A stretch of 64,000 nucleotides of DNA, taken from the NCBI GenBank assembly GCA_023400405.1, contig JAEXFD010000054.1, positions 50,655 to 114,654 of the forward strand, written 5' to 3'. Position numbers and translations under genes: made by a program. Of the stretch, positions 54,840 through 63,039 are shown in pieces (the first letter of the stretch is position 1; the number at the start of each line of letters is the position of its first letter). Below the pieces are notes generated by a model. The model had not been told where the DNA came from. It ran no database searches and worked only from the letters and a program-made list of their open reading frames with translations. The DNA is from Pseudomonadota bacterium. Its GTDB lineage: Bacteria; Pseudomonadota; Alphaproteobacteria; Sphingomonadales; Sphingomonadaceae.

Positions 54840-56075
54840 ATGACCCAAGCCACTTTGCCCAATTCGCTTTTGCCCAACAGCTTGCGCAACCAGCCCGACG
54901 AGCGCGGGCATTTCGGCCAGTTCGGCGGCCGCTTCGTCGCCGAGACGCTGATGCCGCTGATTCTCGATCTCGAGCGCGAATATCGCGCCGCCAAGGCGGA
55001 CCCCGCCTTCAAGGCGCAGTTCGACGACCTGATGACCCATTATGTCGGCCGGCCGAGCCCGCTCTATTTCGCCGAGCGGCTCACGGCCCATTACGGCGGT
55101 GCCAAAATCTATTTCAAGCGCGAGGAGCTGAACCACACCGGCGCGCACAAGATCAACAATTGCATCGGCCAGATCCTGCTCGCGATCCGGATGGGCAAGA
55201 CGCGGATCATCGCGGAGACGGGCGCGGGGCAGCACGGCGTCGCCACCGCCACGGTCGCGGCGCGCTTCGGCCTGCCCTGCACCATCTTCATGGGCGCCAA
55301 GGACGTCGAGCGGCAGAAGCCCAACGTCTTTCGGATGAAGCTGCTCGGCGCCGAAGTGCAGCCGGTGACCAGCGGCGCGGAAACGCTCAAGGACGCGATG
55401 AACGAGGCGCTGCGCCACTGGGTCGCGCATGTCCACGACACCTTCTACATCATCGGCACCGCGGCGGGGCCGCATCCCTATCCCGAGCTGGTCCGCGACT
55501 TCCAGAGCGTGATCGGCACCGAGACGCGCGAACAGATGCTGAAGGCCGAAGGCCGGCTGCCCCACCTGCTGATCGCCGCGGTAGGCGGCGGATCGAATGC
55601 GATCGGCATGTTCCACCCGTTCCTCGACGATGCCGAGGTGGCGATGATCGGCGTCGAGGCGGCGGGGCACGGTGTCGAGACCGGCCAGCATGCCGCGTCG
55701 CTGACCGGCGGCGCGCCGGGCATCCTGCACGGCAACCGCACCTATCTGCTCCAGGACGAGGACGGGCAGATTACCGAGGCGCATTCGATCTCCGCGGGGC
55801 TCGACTATCCGGGCATCGGCCCCGAGCATAGCTGGCTGCACGAGAGCGGGCGGGTGCGTTACGTGCCGGTGACCGACCAACAGGCGCTCGACGCGTTCCA
55901 GCTCTGCTGCAAGCTGGAAGGGATCATCCCGGCGCTGGAAAGTTCGCACGCGTTGGCGGCGCTGGAGACCCAGGCGCGGGAGATGGGGCCGGACAAGATC
56001 ATCGTGGTCAACGTCTCGGGCCGCGGCGACAAGGACATCTTCACCGTGGCCGAGCATCTGGGGTTCGAATTGTGA
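54840..56075 (+). CDS. trpB: Tryptophan synthase beta chain
   Basis: PLP enzyme joining indole and serine. The 411-residue product has PLP lysine K104 in NHTGAHKINN, ETGAGQHGVA, the phosphate loop GGGSNAIGMF, and PGIGPEHSWLHESGR. It starts 77 bases after trpF. Its stop overlaps the GTG of a small membrane ORF; trpA does not follow directly, which is unusual. Confidence 0.97.
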   Translation: MTQATLPNSLLPNSLRNQPDERGHFGQFGGRFVAETLMPLILDLEREYRAAKADPAFKAQFDDLMTHYVGRPSPLYFAERLTAHYGGAKIYFKREELNHTGAHKINNCIGQILLAIRMGKTRIIAETGAGQHGVATATVAARFGLPCTIFMGAKDVERQKPNVFRMKLLGAEVQPVTSGAETLKDAMNEALRHWVAHVHDTFYIIGTAAGPHPYPELVRDFQSVIGTETREQMLKAEGRLPHLLIAAVGGGSNAIGMFHPFLDDAEVAMIGVEAAGHGVETGQHAASLTGGAPGILHGNRTYLLQDEDGQITEAHSISAGLDYPGIGPEHSWLHESGRVRYVPVTDQQALDAFQLCCKLEGIIPALESSHALAALETQAREMGPDKIIVVNVSGRGDKDIFTVAEHLGFEL

Positions 56076-56239
56076 AGCTCAATTTCACGCAGGCGATCAC
56101 CAGCGGAATCGTCGCGTTTGCGGCCGGGGCCGCGGTGATGCTCGCGCTTCATGGCGCGATTGGGCATTCGGGGATGGAATTGCTTGCCACGCTGGCGGTG
56201 GTGATCGGGGCATCTCGGCTGGTGGATACGAAGCGATGA
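56072..56239 (+). CDS. Small membrane protein between trpB and trpA
   Basis: A 55-codon ORF starting at the GTG that overlaps the trpB stop (GTGA). It begins MKLNFTQAITSG; two hydrophobic stretches (IVAFAAGAAVMLALHGA and MELLATLAVVIGASRL) are separated by a short polar turn and followed by a basic end DTKR. Translational coupling, regular codon bias and a complete two-helix pattern argue that it is real. No family recognised. Confidence 0.62.
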   Translation: MKLNFTQAITSGIVAFAAGAAVMLALHGAIGHSGMELLATLAVVIGASRLVDTKR

Positions 56240-56265
56240 GGGGGGCGTTGGCGACGATTTCCAAC

Positions 56266-56378
56266 CTGTCACCCCGGCCTTGTGCCGGGGTCCACTCCGC
56301 CACGCGGACTGGACGAGAAGCCCCAGCCCCATCGCTTGCCGCCCGGTGGACCCCGGCACAAGGCCGGGGTGACGAACA
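56266..56378. repeat. Dispersed palindrome, family A copy 6 (inside trp operon)
   Basis: Arms GTCACCCCGGCCTTGTGCCGGGGTCCAC and GTGGACCCCGGCACAAGGCCGGGGTGAC, 28-bp perfect inverted repeat around a 50-60-base spacer. Ends just before the trpA start. Confidence 0.9.
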
Positions 56379-57158
56379 ATGAGCAGATTGGCCTCCGCCT
56401 TCCCGGCCGATCGTGCCGCGCTGGTGACCTTCGTCACCGCCGGGGATGGGCCGACCGCCGAGATCCTCGACGCGCTCGTCGCGGGTGGCGCTGATGTGAT
56501 CGAGCTTGGCATGCCGTTCACCGATCCGATGGCGGACGGCCCGGCGATCCAGGCGGCGAACCTGCGCAGCCTCGCCGCGGGGACCAAGACGGCCGACGTG
56601 CTGGCGATCGCCGCCGCCTTCCGCCAGCGCCATCCGGCGACGCCGCTGGTGCTGATGGGCTATGCCAACACCATGGCCTGGCCCGGCTTCGCGGAGAAAG
56701 CCGCCGCCGCGGGTGCCGACGGGATCATCTGTGTCGACATTCCGCCCGAGGAGCAGGACACCCTCGCCGAATTCGGCGCGGCCGGGCTCGACGTCATCCG
56801 GCTTGCGACGCCGACCACCGATGCCGCCCGACTGCCGGCGGTGCTCGAAGGCGCGTCGGGCTTCCTCTATTATGTCTCGGTCGCCGGGATCACCGGGCTG
56901 CAACAGGCGGCCCAGGCCTCGATCGAGGATGCCGTGGCGCGACTCAAGGCGGCGACGGACCTGCCGGTTGCGGTCGGCTTCGGCGTGCGCACGCCCGAAC
57001 AGGCGGCGGCGATCGGCCGCGTCGCCGATGGCGTGGTGGTCGGCTCGGCGATCGTCGAGCTGGTCGGCATGCACGGCACCGATGCGCCGGCGCCGATCCG
57101 CGCCTATATCCAATCCCTCTCCGCGGCGATCAGGGCCGCACGCAAGGAAGCCGCATGA
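56379..57158 (+). CDS. trpA: Tryptophan synthase alpha chain
   Basis: Cleaves indole-3-glycerol phosphate. The 259-residue TIM barrel has catalytic Glu42 and Asp53 in IELGMPFTDPMADGPAIQ. LVLMGYANTM and VSVAGITG are also visible, with phosphate-binding GFGVRTPEQ and GVVVGSAIVE. Start ATG follows directly on the palindrome arm. The stop overlaps accD by four bases. Confidence 0.96.
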   Translation: MSRLASAFPADRAALVTFVTAGDGPTAEILDALVAGGADVIELGMPFTDPMADGPAIQAANLRSLAAGTKTADVLAIAAAFRQRHPATPLVLMGYANTMAWPGFAEKAAAAGADGIICVDIPPEEQDTLAEFGAAGLDVIRLATPTTDAARLPAVLEGASGFLYYVSVAGITGLQQAAQASIEDAVARLKAATDLPVAVGFGVRTPEQAAAIGRVADGVVVGSAIVELVGMHGTDAPAPIRAYIQSLSAAIRAARKEAA

Positions 57159-58009
57159 GCTGGATCGATCGCGTCCGCAACGTCCTCTCCTTCACGCCGA
57201 AGAAGGAAACGCCCGACAATCTCTGGCACAAGTGCAAGGGCTGCGGGCAGATGGTCTTCGTGCGCGAGCTCGAGGCGAACCAATATGTCTGCCCGCATTG
57301 CGACCATCACGAGCGGATCGGGCCGGCGCGGCGCTTTGACTATCTGTTCGATCCGGGCAGCTTCACCGTGCTGCCGAGCCCCAGGGTGGCCGAAGACCCG
57401 CTCAAGTTCCGCGACCAGAAGCCCTATCCGGCAAGGCTGAAGGCGGCGCGGACGAGCACGGGCGAGCAGGATGCGTTCCTCAACGCATCGGGCACCATCC
57501 TCGGCCACAAGGCGGTGATCGGCGTGCAGGATTTCGCCTTCATGGGCGGATCGATGGGCCAGGCGGTGGGCGAGGCGTTCATCGCCGGAGTCGAGGCGGC
57601 GATCGCGGCGCGGGCGCCGTACATCGTCTTTACCGCGAGCGGCGGCGCGCGGATGCAGGAAGGCATTCTCAGCTTGATGCAGATGCCGCGCACCACTGTG
57701 GCGATCGAGATGCTCCACGATGCCGGGCTGCCCTATATCGTGGTGCTGACCGATCCGACCTCGGGCGGCGTGATGGCCGCCTATGCGATGCTCGGCGACG
57801 TCCAGATCGCCGAGCCGCGCGCCACCCTCGCCTTCACCGGCCGGCGCGTGATCGAGAACACGATCCGCGAGAAGCTGCCCGACGATTTCCAGACCAGCGA
57901 ATATTATCGCGACCACGGCCTGGTCGATATGGTGACGCACCGCAAGGAATTGCGCGAGACGCTGGGGCAGCTGATCGGGCTGCTGTGCGAGGGGAAGCAG
58001 GCGGCGTGA
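57155..58009 (+). CDS. accD: Acetyl-CoA carboxylase carboxyltransferase subunit beta
   Basis: Transfers CO2 from biotin to acetyl-CoA together with AccA. The 284-residue product has the zinc ribbon C27-x2-C30 and C46-x2-C49 (HKCKGCGQ, VCPHCDHH), then the crotonase-like core (FMGGSMGQAVGEAF, SGGARMQEG, DPTSGGVMAAYA). The order trpA-accD-folC is conserved among Proteobacteria. A palindrome separates it from folC. Confidence 0.97.
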   Translation: MSWIDRVRNVLSFTPKKETPDNLWHKCKGCGQMVFVRELEANQYVCPHCDHHERIGPARRFDYLFDPGSFTVLPSPRVAEDPLKFRDQKPYPARLKAARTSTGEQDAFLNASGTILGHKAVIGVQDFAFMGGSMGQAVGEAFIAGVEAAIAARAPYIVFTASGGARMQEGILSLMQMPRTTVAIEMLHDAGLPYIVVLTDPTSGGVMAAYAMLGDVQIAEPRATLAFTGRRVIENTIREKLPDDFQTSEYYRDHGLVDMVTHRKELRETLGQLIGLLCEGKQAA

Positions 58010-58019
58010 GCGGGAGACT

Positions 58020-58191
58020 TAAGCCCCTCCCCTTCAGGGGAGGGGTTGGGGGTGGGGCAGTCGATCTTGGCGGAGTCGCTCGTGGAGAGTCCCCCACCCC
58101 AACCCATCATCGGGTGAACAGCGCCCCGCGCTGTTCAGGCCATGCCGGGGGCATGGCCGGCCCGATGATCCTGAAGGGGAGGGGCTAAGAT
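58020..58191. repeat. Dispersed palindrome, family B copy 5
   Basis: AAGCCCCTCCCCTTCAGGGGAGGGG on the left, GTTGGGGGTGGGG/CCCCACCCCAAC in the middle, and GATCCTGAAGGGGAGGGGCTAAG on the right, in the accD-folC gap. Confidence 0.8.
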
Positions 58192-58192
58192 C

Positions 58193-59500
58193 ATGGCCGA
58201 TCACGCCACCTCCGCCGATCCCGCCGTCCAGCGCCAGCTCGGTCGGCTGACGGCGCTCTCTCCTGGGGCCGACATCCTGGGGCTCGACCGGATCACCCGG
58301 CTGCTCGCGCGGATCGGCGATCCGCACCTCCGCCTGCCGCCGGTGTTCCACGTCGCGGGCACCAACGGCAAGGGATCGACCTGCGCCTTCCTGCGTGCGG
58401 CAGTTGAGGCGGCGGGGTTGCGCGCGCATGTCTATTCGAGCCCGCATCTCGTCCGCTTCAACGAGCGGATTCGGCTTGCCGGCACGCTGATCGAGGATGC
58501 GACGCTGGCGCCGCTGCTCGCGGAAGTGCTCGATGCCGGCGGCGATATCGGCGCGAGCTTCTTCGAAGTGACCACCGCCGCCGCCTTCCTCGCCTTTTCG
58601 CGCGTGCCGGCCGATGCGCTGATCCTCGAAGTCGGGCTGGGCGGGCGGCTCGATGCGACCAATGTCGTCCCCCGCCCCGCCGTGACCGGTATCGCCCAGC
58701 TGGGCATCGACCATCAGGCGTTCCTCGGCGACACGCTGGAGCAGATCGCGGCGGAAAAGGCGGGCATCGCCAAGCCGGGCGTGCCGCTGGTGACGATGCG
58801 CTATCCGCCGCACATCGCCGCGATCGTCGCCCAGGCGGGCGCGCCGGTGTTCGCGCAGGGGACCGCCTGGGACTTCGCGATCGACGGCGCCGCGCTGCGC
58901 TATCGTGACGGGCGCGGCGAGATAGAGACGCCGCTGCCCGGGCTAGCCGGGCCCCACCAGCCGGCCAATCTCGCGCTCGCCATCGCCTTGCTGCGCCACC
59001 AACAGGCGCTCGCCCTGCCCGACGCCGTGCTGGCCGAGGCGGCGACACGGGCGCGCTGGCCGGCGCGGATGCAGCGGCTTGGCGACGGCCCGCTGCTGCA
59101 CCGCCTGCCGCCGGGCAGCGAATTGTGGCTCGACGGCGGACACAACCAGGCCGCGGCGGATGCCGTCGCGGCAACGCTGGCGCAGGTGGCGCAGGGCCGG
59201 CCAGTGCGGCTCGTGCTGGGGATGCTCGCCAACAAGGATGCGCAGGGGCTGCTGACGCCCTTCGCCAAGCTGGCAGCCGGACTCCATGCCGTGCCGGTGC
59301 CGGGGCACGAGCATCACGCCCCTGCCCGGCTTGCCGAGACCGCGCAGATGCTCGGGATCCCGCATGCCGCCACTGCGCCGCACGTGCCGATGGCGCTCTC
59401 CGCCATCGCGCGCGAAGGCGGCGCGCCGGTGGTGCTGGTGCTCGGCTCGCTCTATCTCGCGGGCACGGTGCTCGAAGCGAACGGCGAACTGCCCGACTGA
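58193..59500 (+). CDS. folC: Bifunctional folylpolyglutamate / dihydrofolate synthase
   Basis: Adds glutamate to folates. The 435-residue Mur-ligase-fold enzyme has P-loop VAGTNGKGSTCAFL, YSSPHLVRFNERIR, GLGGRLDATNVV (Mg/folate site) and C-terminal LWLDGGHNQAAADAV. Starts at ATG right after the palindrome. Last gene of the trp-accD-folC run. Confidence 0.95.
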   Translation: MADHATSADPAVQRQLGRLTALSPGADILGLDRITRLLARIGDPHLRLPPVFHVAGTNGKGSTCAFLRAAVEAAGLRAHVYSSPHLVRFNERIRLAGTLIEDATLAPLLAEVLDAGGDIGASFFEVTTAAAFLAFSRVPADALILEVGLGGRLDATNVVPRPAVTGIAQLGIDHQAFLGDTLEQIAAEKAGIAKPGVPLVTMRYPPHIAAIVAQAGAPVFAQGTAWDFAIDGAALRYRDGRGEIETPLPGLAGPHQPANLALAIALLRHQQALALPDAVLAEAATRARWPARMQRLGDGPLLHRLPPGSELWLDGGHNQAAADAVAATLAQVAQGRPVRLVLGMLANKDAQGLLTPFAKLAAGLHAVPVPGHEHHAPARLAETAQMLGIPHAATAPHVPMALSAIAREGGAPVVLVLGSLYLAGTVLEANGELPD

Positions 59501-59572
59501 GCCGCTTATTGCGATTGACTATCAATAGCGGATTGACGACACTTGCGGCTCAAGCCCCCGGCAGGAGTCGAA

Positions 59573-60001
59573 ATGTCCGTTACCGCCACGCTCTCCACTG
59601 CCCTTCCCGCGCTCCAGCCCGAGGATCCGGGCGCGCGGCTGCTGCTCTTCGGGGTGCGCCAGATGGGGGCGCATGGGCTGCACGATGCCTGTGCCGGCCA
59701 TTCCTTCGTCACGGCCTTCGGCAAGGGATTCCAGCGGCCGCTCGTGCTGTTGCGCGCGCTGATGCAGGAAATGTCGGCGCTGGCGGCGGGGCCGATCCAG
59801 ATCGCGCCCTGGTGCTGCCCGCGCATGACCGGGGCGGAGGCCGCGCTGCTCGACGTGCTCGGCCGGGTGCGGACACAGCCCGAGGCGGCGGCGGTGCTGC
59901 TTGCCGACATGCTGGGCGTGCGCGACGCGACCGGGGTGCTGGTTACCGCGCATGCGCTCGCCAACAGTTTTGCCGATATGGGGCTGGCGCTCGATCAGTG
60001 A
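59573..60001 (+). CDS. Sphingomonad-type conserved hypothetical (DUF6628-like)
   Basis: A 142-residue soluble product starting at MSVTATLSTALPALQ; an in-frame start ten codons earlier is possible. Segments LLLFGVRQMGAHGLHDACAGHSF, QIAPWCCPRMTGAEAALLDVL and LLADMLGVRDATG are distinctive. The adjacent cysteines (WCCP) invite a metal or redox role. I recall similar small proteins in sphingomonads under DUF6628 but cannot check this. Its last 7 bases overlap the convergent DUF2939 gene. Confidence 0.65.
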   Translation: MSVTATLSTALPALQPEDPGARLLLFGVRQMGAHGLHDACAGHSFVTAFGKGFQRPLVLLRALMQEMSALAAGPIQIAPWCCPRMTGAEAALLDVLGRVRTQPEAAAVLLADMLGVRDATGVLVTAHALANSFADMGLALDQ

Positions 60002-60498
60002 AGCGCGCCTGGCGGGATGCGGACGGCGACGAGCTGCCACGACAGGCCGTGGAGCGCGAAATCGAGCCCGGCGCCGCTGCCGTCCCGCCGGACAAGGCTG
60101 AACCGGTCCCAGCCGGTGCGGCGATAGGCCATTTCGTCGGCCTTGAGGCGGAGGGGCTGGGATTGGGGCTCGGGCTCGACGCTGCTGGCCAGCGGGGCGG
60201 CGGCGAAGATCAGGCGCATGCCCTCGGGGGTCACCGCCGTATCGACCGCCGCGTCGGCGATCCCCGAGGCGACCAGCACGCCGAACAGACTGGCCTTGCG
60301 ATCGGAAACCTCATTGGCGAGCTGCGCCTTGAGGCTGCTGCGCACTGCGGGATAGTCGATATGGCTGGAGAGCGATGCGAGGTCGCGCGCCTCGGCCGCC
60401 TTCTTCATCTGCCAGAGCACGAAATAGGGCGATCCGATCGCCCAGCCTGCCCCCACCACGACGGCGAGCGCGAGCAGAGCGATCAGCCAGCGCCTCAC
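59995..60498 (-). CDS. DUF2939-type membrane-anchored protein
   Basis: A 167-residue product starting at GTG (VRRWLIALLALAVVVGAGW), one N-terminal helix, then a periplasmic domain with SPYFVLWQMKKAAEARDLASLSSHIDYPAVRSSLK divided over several blocks, typical of DUF2939. The start overlaps the AmpG-like stop (GTGA), so the two are co-translated. Function unknown. Confidence 0.75.
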   Translation of the reverse strand: MRRWLIALLALAVVVGAGWAIGSPYFVLWQMKKAAEARDLASLSSHIDYPAVRSSLKAQLANEVSDRKASLFGVLVASGIADAAVDTAVTPEGMRLIFAAAPLASSVEPEPQSQPLRLKADEMAYRRTGWDRFSLVRRDGSGAGLDFALHGLSWQLVAVRIPPGALH

Positions 60499-62153
60499 GC
60501 GGCGGCGCTTTCCGGCGTGGGCACTGCGGCATCCGCCGCGCGCGGCGCGGGCCGCCACCATTCGATCAGCACCAGCACCACGGCGATCATGCCGAGCCCG
60601 GCAGTGACGTAGAAGATATTGGCATAGCCATGCTTCTCGATCGCCTCGCCCACCGCGGCGCGGCCGAGCGCGCCGACCAGGAAGGTCATCGAGGAGAGCA
60701 GCGCATATTGCACCGCGCTATATTCCTTGGAGGTGATCGACGAGATGTAGGCGATGAACGCGGTGCCGGCGAGGCCGCCGGCGATGTTCTCGCCCGAGAT
60801 CGCCAGCATCAGCCGCAGCATCCGCGGCGCGATGCTGAGATGATCGAGCAGGGTCCAGTGCGCGAAGGCGTCGATCCACGGGCCGCCGAGCGCGAGATCG
60901 GCATAGAGCAGGTTCGACACCGCCGCGACGATGCCGCCGACCAGCAGCGTCGGCAGCCGCCCGATCGTAGCGAGCATCACCCCGCCCAGCGCGACGCCGA
61001 CGATCGTCATCACCACGCCGAACACCTTGGAGGCGAAGGCGACCTCGTCGTTCGAATAATGGAGGAAATCCAGATAGAAGGGGAAGGCGAAGGGCGCCCA
61101 GATCGAATCGGCGATGCGATAGAGCAGGATCACCGCGAGGACGAGCATCGCCCCCCAGCGCAGCCGATCGACGATCTCGGCGAGCGGCAGGATCAGCGCG
61201 CGATAGCTGTGGTTCGCCGCGGCGCGCAGCGCGCTCGGGGCCGGGTCGATCCCCCCGACATGCTGGGGCAGCCGATTGGTCCAGCCTGCGACCAGCGCCG
61301 GCAGGATCACCGTCGCGACGATGATCCAGGGTCCCCAGACCTGCGTGAAGACGCCCGCCGAAGGTGCCGCCACGCCGGGCACCGGCGGTTTCAGCGCGGC
61401 GACCATGAAGCTGCCGAGCATGTAGATGCCCCAGCCCCAGCAGAGCGCGACGATGCCGAGCGCCACCCCGCGCTGGCCCGCAGCCGGCACCGAATGGCCG
61501 GCGAGCGGCGAGGCTTCCTCGGCCGCGTTGCGCTTCGCTTCGGGGATGAACAGGGTCATCGCCATCGCAGCGAGCATCACGACGCCGAAACCGATATAGA
61601 CGGTCGGCCAGCTCACCCGCGCCGCGAGGACCAGCGCGAGCGCGCCGCCGGCGAGCGCGGCGATGCGGTTGCCGAGCTGGTAGATCGCGGACAGCAGGTC
61701 GACCGTCGCGGTCTCGTCGGCGATCTCGATCCGCCAGGCGTCGATCACCACGTCCTGCGTCGCGGAAAGGAAGGCGGCGACGACCGCGAGCCCGGCGAAG
61801 CTGCCGATCGCCGCGATCGGATCGGTGAAGGCGAGCCCGACGAGCAGTATCGCGAGCCCGGCCTGGCACAGCACCAGCCATGACCGCCGCCGACCGAGTT
61901 TGCCGAGCAGCGGCAGCCGGGCGCGATCGACCAGCGGCGACCAGAGGAACTTGAAGGCGTAAGCAAGGCCGATCCAGGACAGCACGCCGATCGTCGCCAG
62001 GCTGACCTTCAATTCGCCGAGCCAGGCATTGAGCGTGCCGATCAGCAGCACGAAGGGCAGGCCCGAGGCGAAGCCCAGCACCAGCATGGCTGCGGTCTTG
62101 CGGTTGCGCATCGCCGCGCGCATCAGCGCCCAGCCCTTCAATTTGTCGGCCAA
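60495..62153 (-). CDS. ampG: AmpG-family muropeptide transporter (MFS)
   Basis: Imports anhydro-muropeptides for cell-wall recycling. The 552-residue product has 12-14 membrane segments. Conserved starts: RKTAAMLVLGFASGLPFVLL, GTLNAWLGELKVSLATIG, SWIGLAYAFKFLWSPLVD, and LSATQDVVIDAWRIE. TTG at 62153 (LADKLKGWALM) with GAGGGG upstream is the preferred start, ATG 62123 the alternative. The pairing with lytic enzymes elsewhere in the window fits recycling. Followed by the DUF2939 gene. Confidence 0.87.
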   Translation of the reverse strand: MADKLKGWALMRAAMRNRKTAAMLVLGFASGLPFVLLIGTLNAWLGELKVSLATIGVLSWIGLAYAFKFLWSPLVDRARLPLLGKLGRRRSWLVLCQAGLAILLVGLAFTDPIAAIGSFAGLAVVAAFLSATQDVVIDAWRIEIADETATVDLLSAIYQLGNRIAALAGGALALVLAARVSWPTVYIGFGVVMLAAMAMTLFIPEAKRNAAEEASPLAGHSVPAAGQRGVALGIVALCWGWGIYMLGSFMVAALKPPVPGVAAPSAGVFTQVWGPWIIVATVILPALVAGWTNRLPQHVGGIDPAPSALRAAANHSYRALILPLAEIVDRLRWGAMLVLAVILLYRIADSIWAPFAFPFYLDFLHYSNDEVAFASKVFGVVMTIVGVALGGVMLATIGRLPTLLVGGIVAAVSNLLYADLALGGPWIDAFAHWTLLDHLSIAPRMLRLMLAISGENIAGGLAGTAFIAYISSITSKEYSAVQYALLSSMTFLVGALGRAAVGEAIEKHGYANIFYVTAGLGMIAVVLVLIEWWRPAPRAADAAVPTPESAAA

Positions 62154-62339
62154 CTTCCCACCCCTCGCTCCATCGGCGGACCCTAGCCGAAATTTTGCGC
62201 AAGCAAAGCCGCATCGCGCCGGGCTGAGCGCAGACTGCGCCGGCATCCGGATTTGTCCGGATCGGGGATCGCCCGAATGGCGCCGGCAGGGGGCTGGCGC
62301 GTAGAAAAGCCATGAGGGGACAAATCGTTGAGGCTCGCC

Positions 62340-62492
62340 ATGTCGCTGCCGATTCCGCCCGCCCGTCTCCTCGATCGGCCTTCCGAGGACGAGGGAGATC
62401 GCCTGCCCCCGCTCAGTGGAGTGGCGTTCGCGTTGCTCGCCTCGATGGCGCTATGGGGCCTGATCGTGTTCGTGGCGCTCACGCTGTTCTGA
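62340..62492 (+). CDS. Small single-span membrane protein
   Basis: A 50-residue ORF starting at ATG 62340 (MSLPIPPARLLDRPSEDEGD). A 23-residue C-terminal helix (FALLASMALWGLIVFVALTLF) ends the chain. The charged N-terminal half looks disordered. It lies in the gap between ampG and the receiver gene, on the opposite strand from both, so it would need its own promoter. Small proteins like this are hard to prove from sequence. Confidence 0.4.
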   Translation: MSLPIPPARLLDRPSEDEGDRLPPLSGVAFALLASMALWGLIVFVALTLF

Positions 62493-62495
62493 ACG

Positions 62496-62933
62496 CTAAG
62501 CCCCCGGGTCCAGGAACAGGTTGAAGCTCGGCGGCAGCCGGCGCGGCACCTTTCCGCCTTCCAGCACGGTCTCGATCGCCGAGATCGCCGAGAGCAGGTC
62601 GCGCTGGGCATAGGGCTTGGACAGGCAGCCCGCCGCCAGCGCCCTGGCATCGCCCGGACAACTGCCGGTGACGAACAGCACCGGCACGCCGCGGCCATGC
62701 GCCGCGCGCGCGACCTCGACACCGCTGCCATCGGCAAGATTGACGTCGACCAGGATCAGGTCGAGCGCTTCCTCGGCCGCGACGAGCCCGATCGCCTCCG
62801 CGATCGTATCGACGGTCGCAGCGATCTCGAAACCTTCGCTCGACAGGAAATGCTCGGTGTCGAATGCCACCAGCGGCTCGTCCTCGACCACGAGCACCCG
62901 TTCGATCCGCCGCCTTTTCCGACCAAACAACAT
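62496..62933 (-). CDS. Single-domain response regulator
   Basis: A 145-residue receiver starting at MLFGRKRRRIERVLVVEDEP. Acidic pocket E17-D18, phospho-acceptor D63 (LDLILVDVNLADGSG), switch Thr in LFVTGSCP, and Lys in CLSKPYAQRDLL. No output domain. The basic N-terminus is unusual. Likely partner to an unlinked histidine kinase, as for PhyR-like or stress receivers in sphingomonads; the target is unknown. Confidence 0.87.
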   Translation of the reverse strand: MLFGRKRRRIERVLVVEDEPLVAFDTEHFLSSEGFEIAATVDTIAEAIGLVAAEEALDLILVDVNLADGSGVEVARAAHGRGVPVLFVTGSCPGDARALAAGCLSKPYAQRDLLSAISAIETVLEGGKVPRRLPPSFNLFLDPGA

Positions 62934-63039
62934 TCGTTTCGCAACCAACCAGACCTCGATCCGCACGCCTAACGCGCCACACCCTTTCGAGGACGCAATA
63001 ATTTTTTGAAGCGACCGTCATAATCGCTATATCGCGCGG

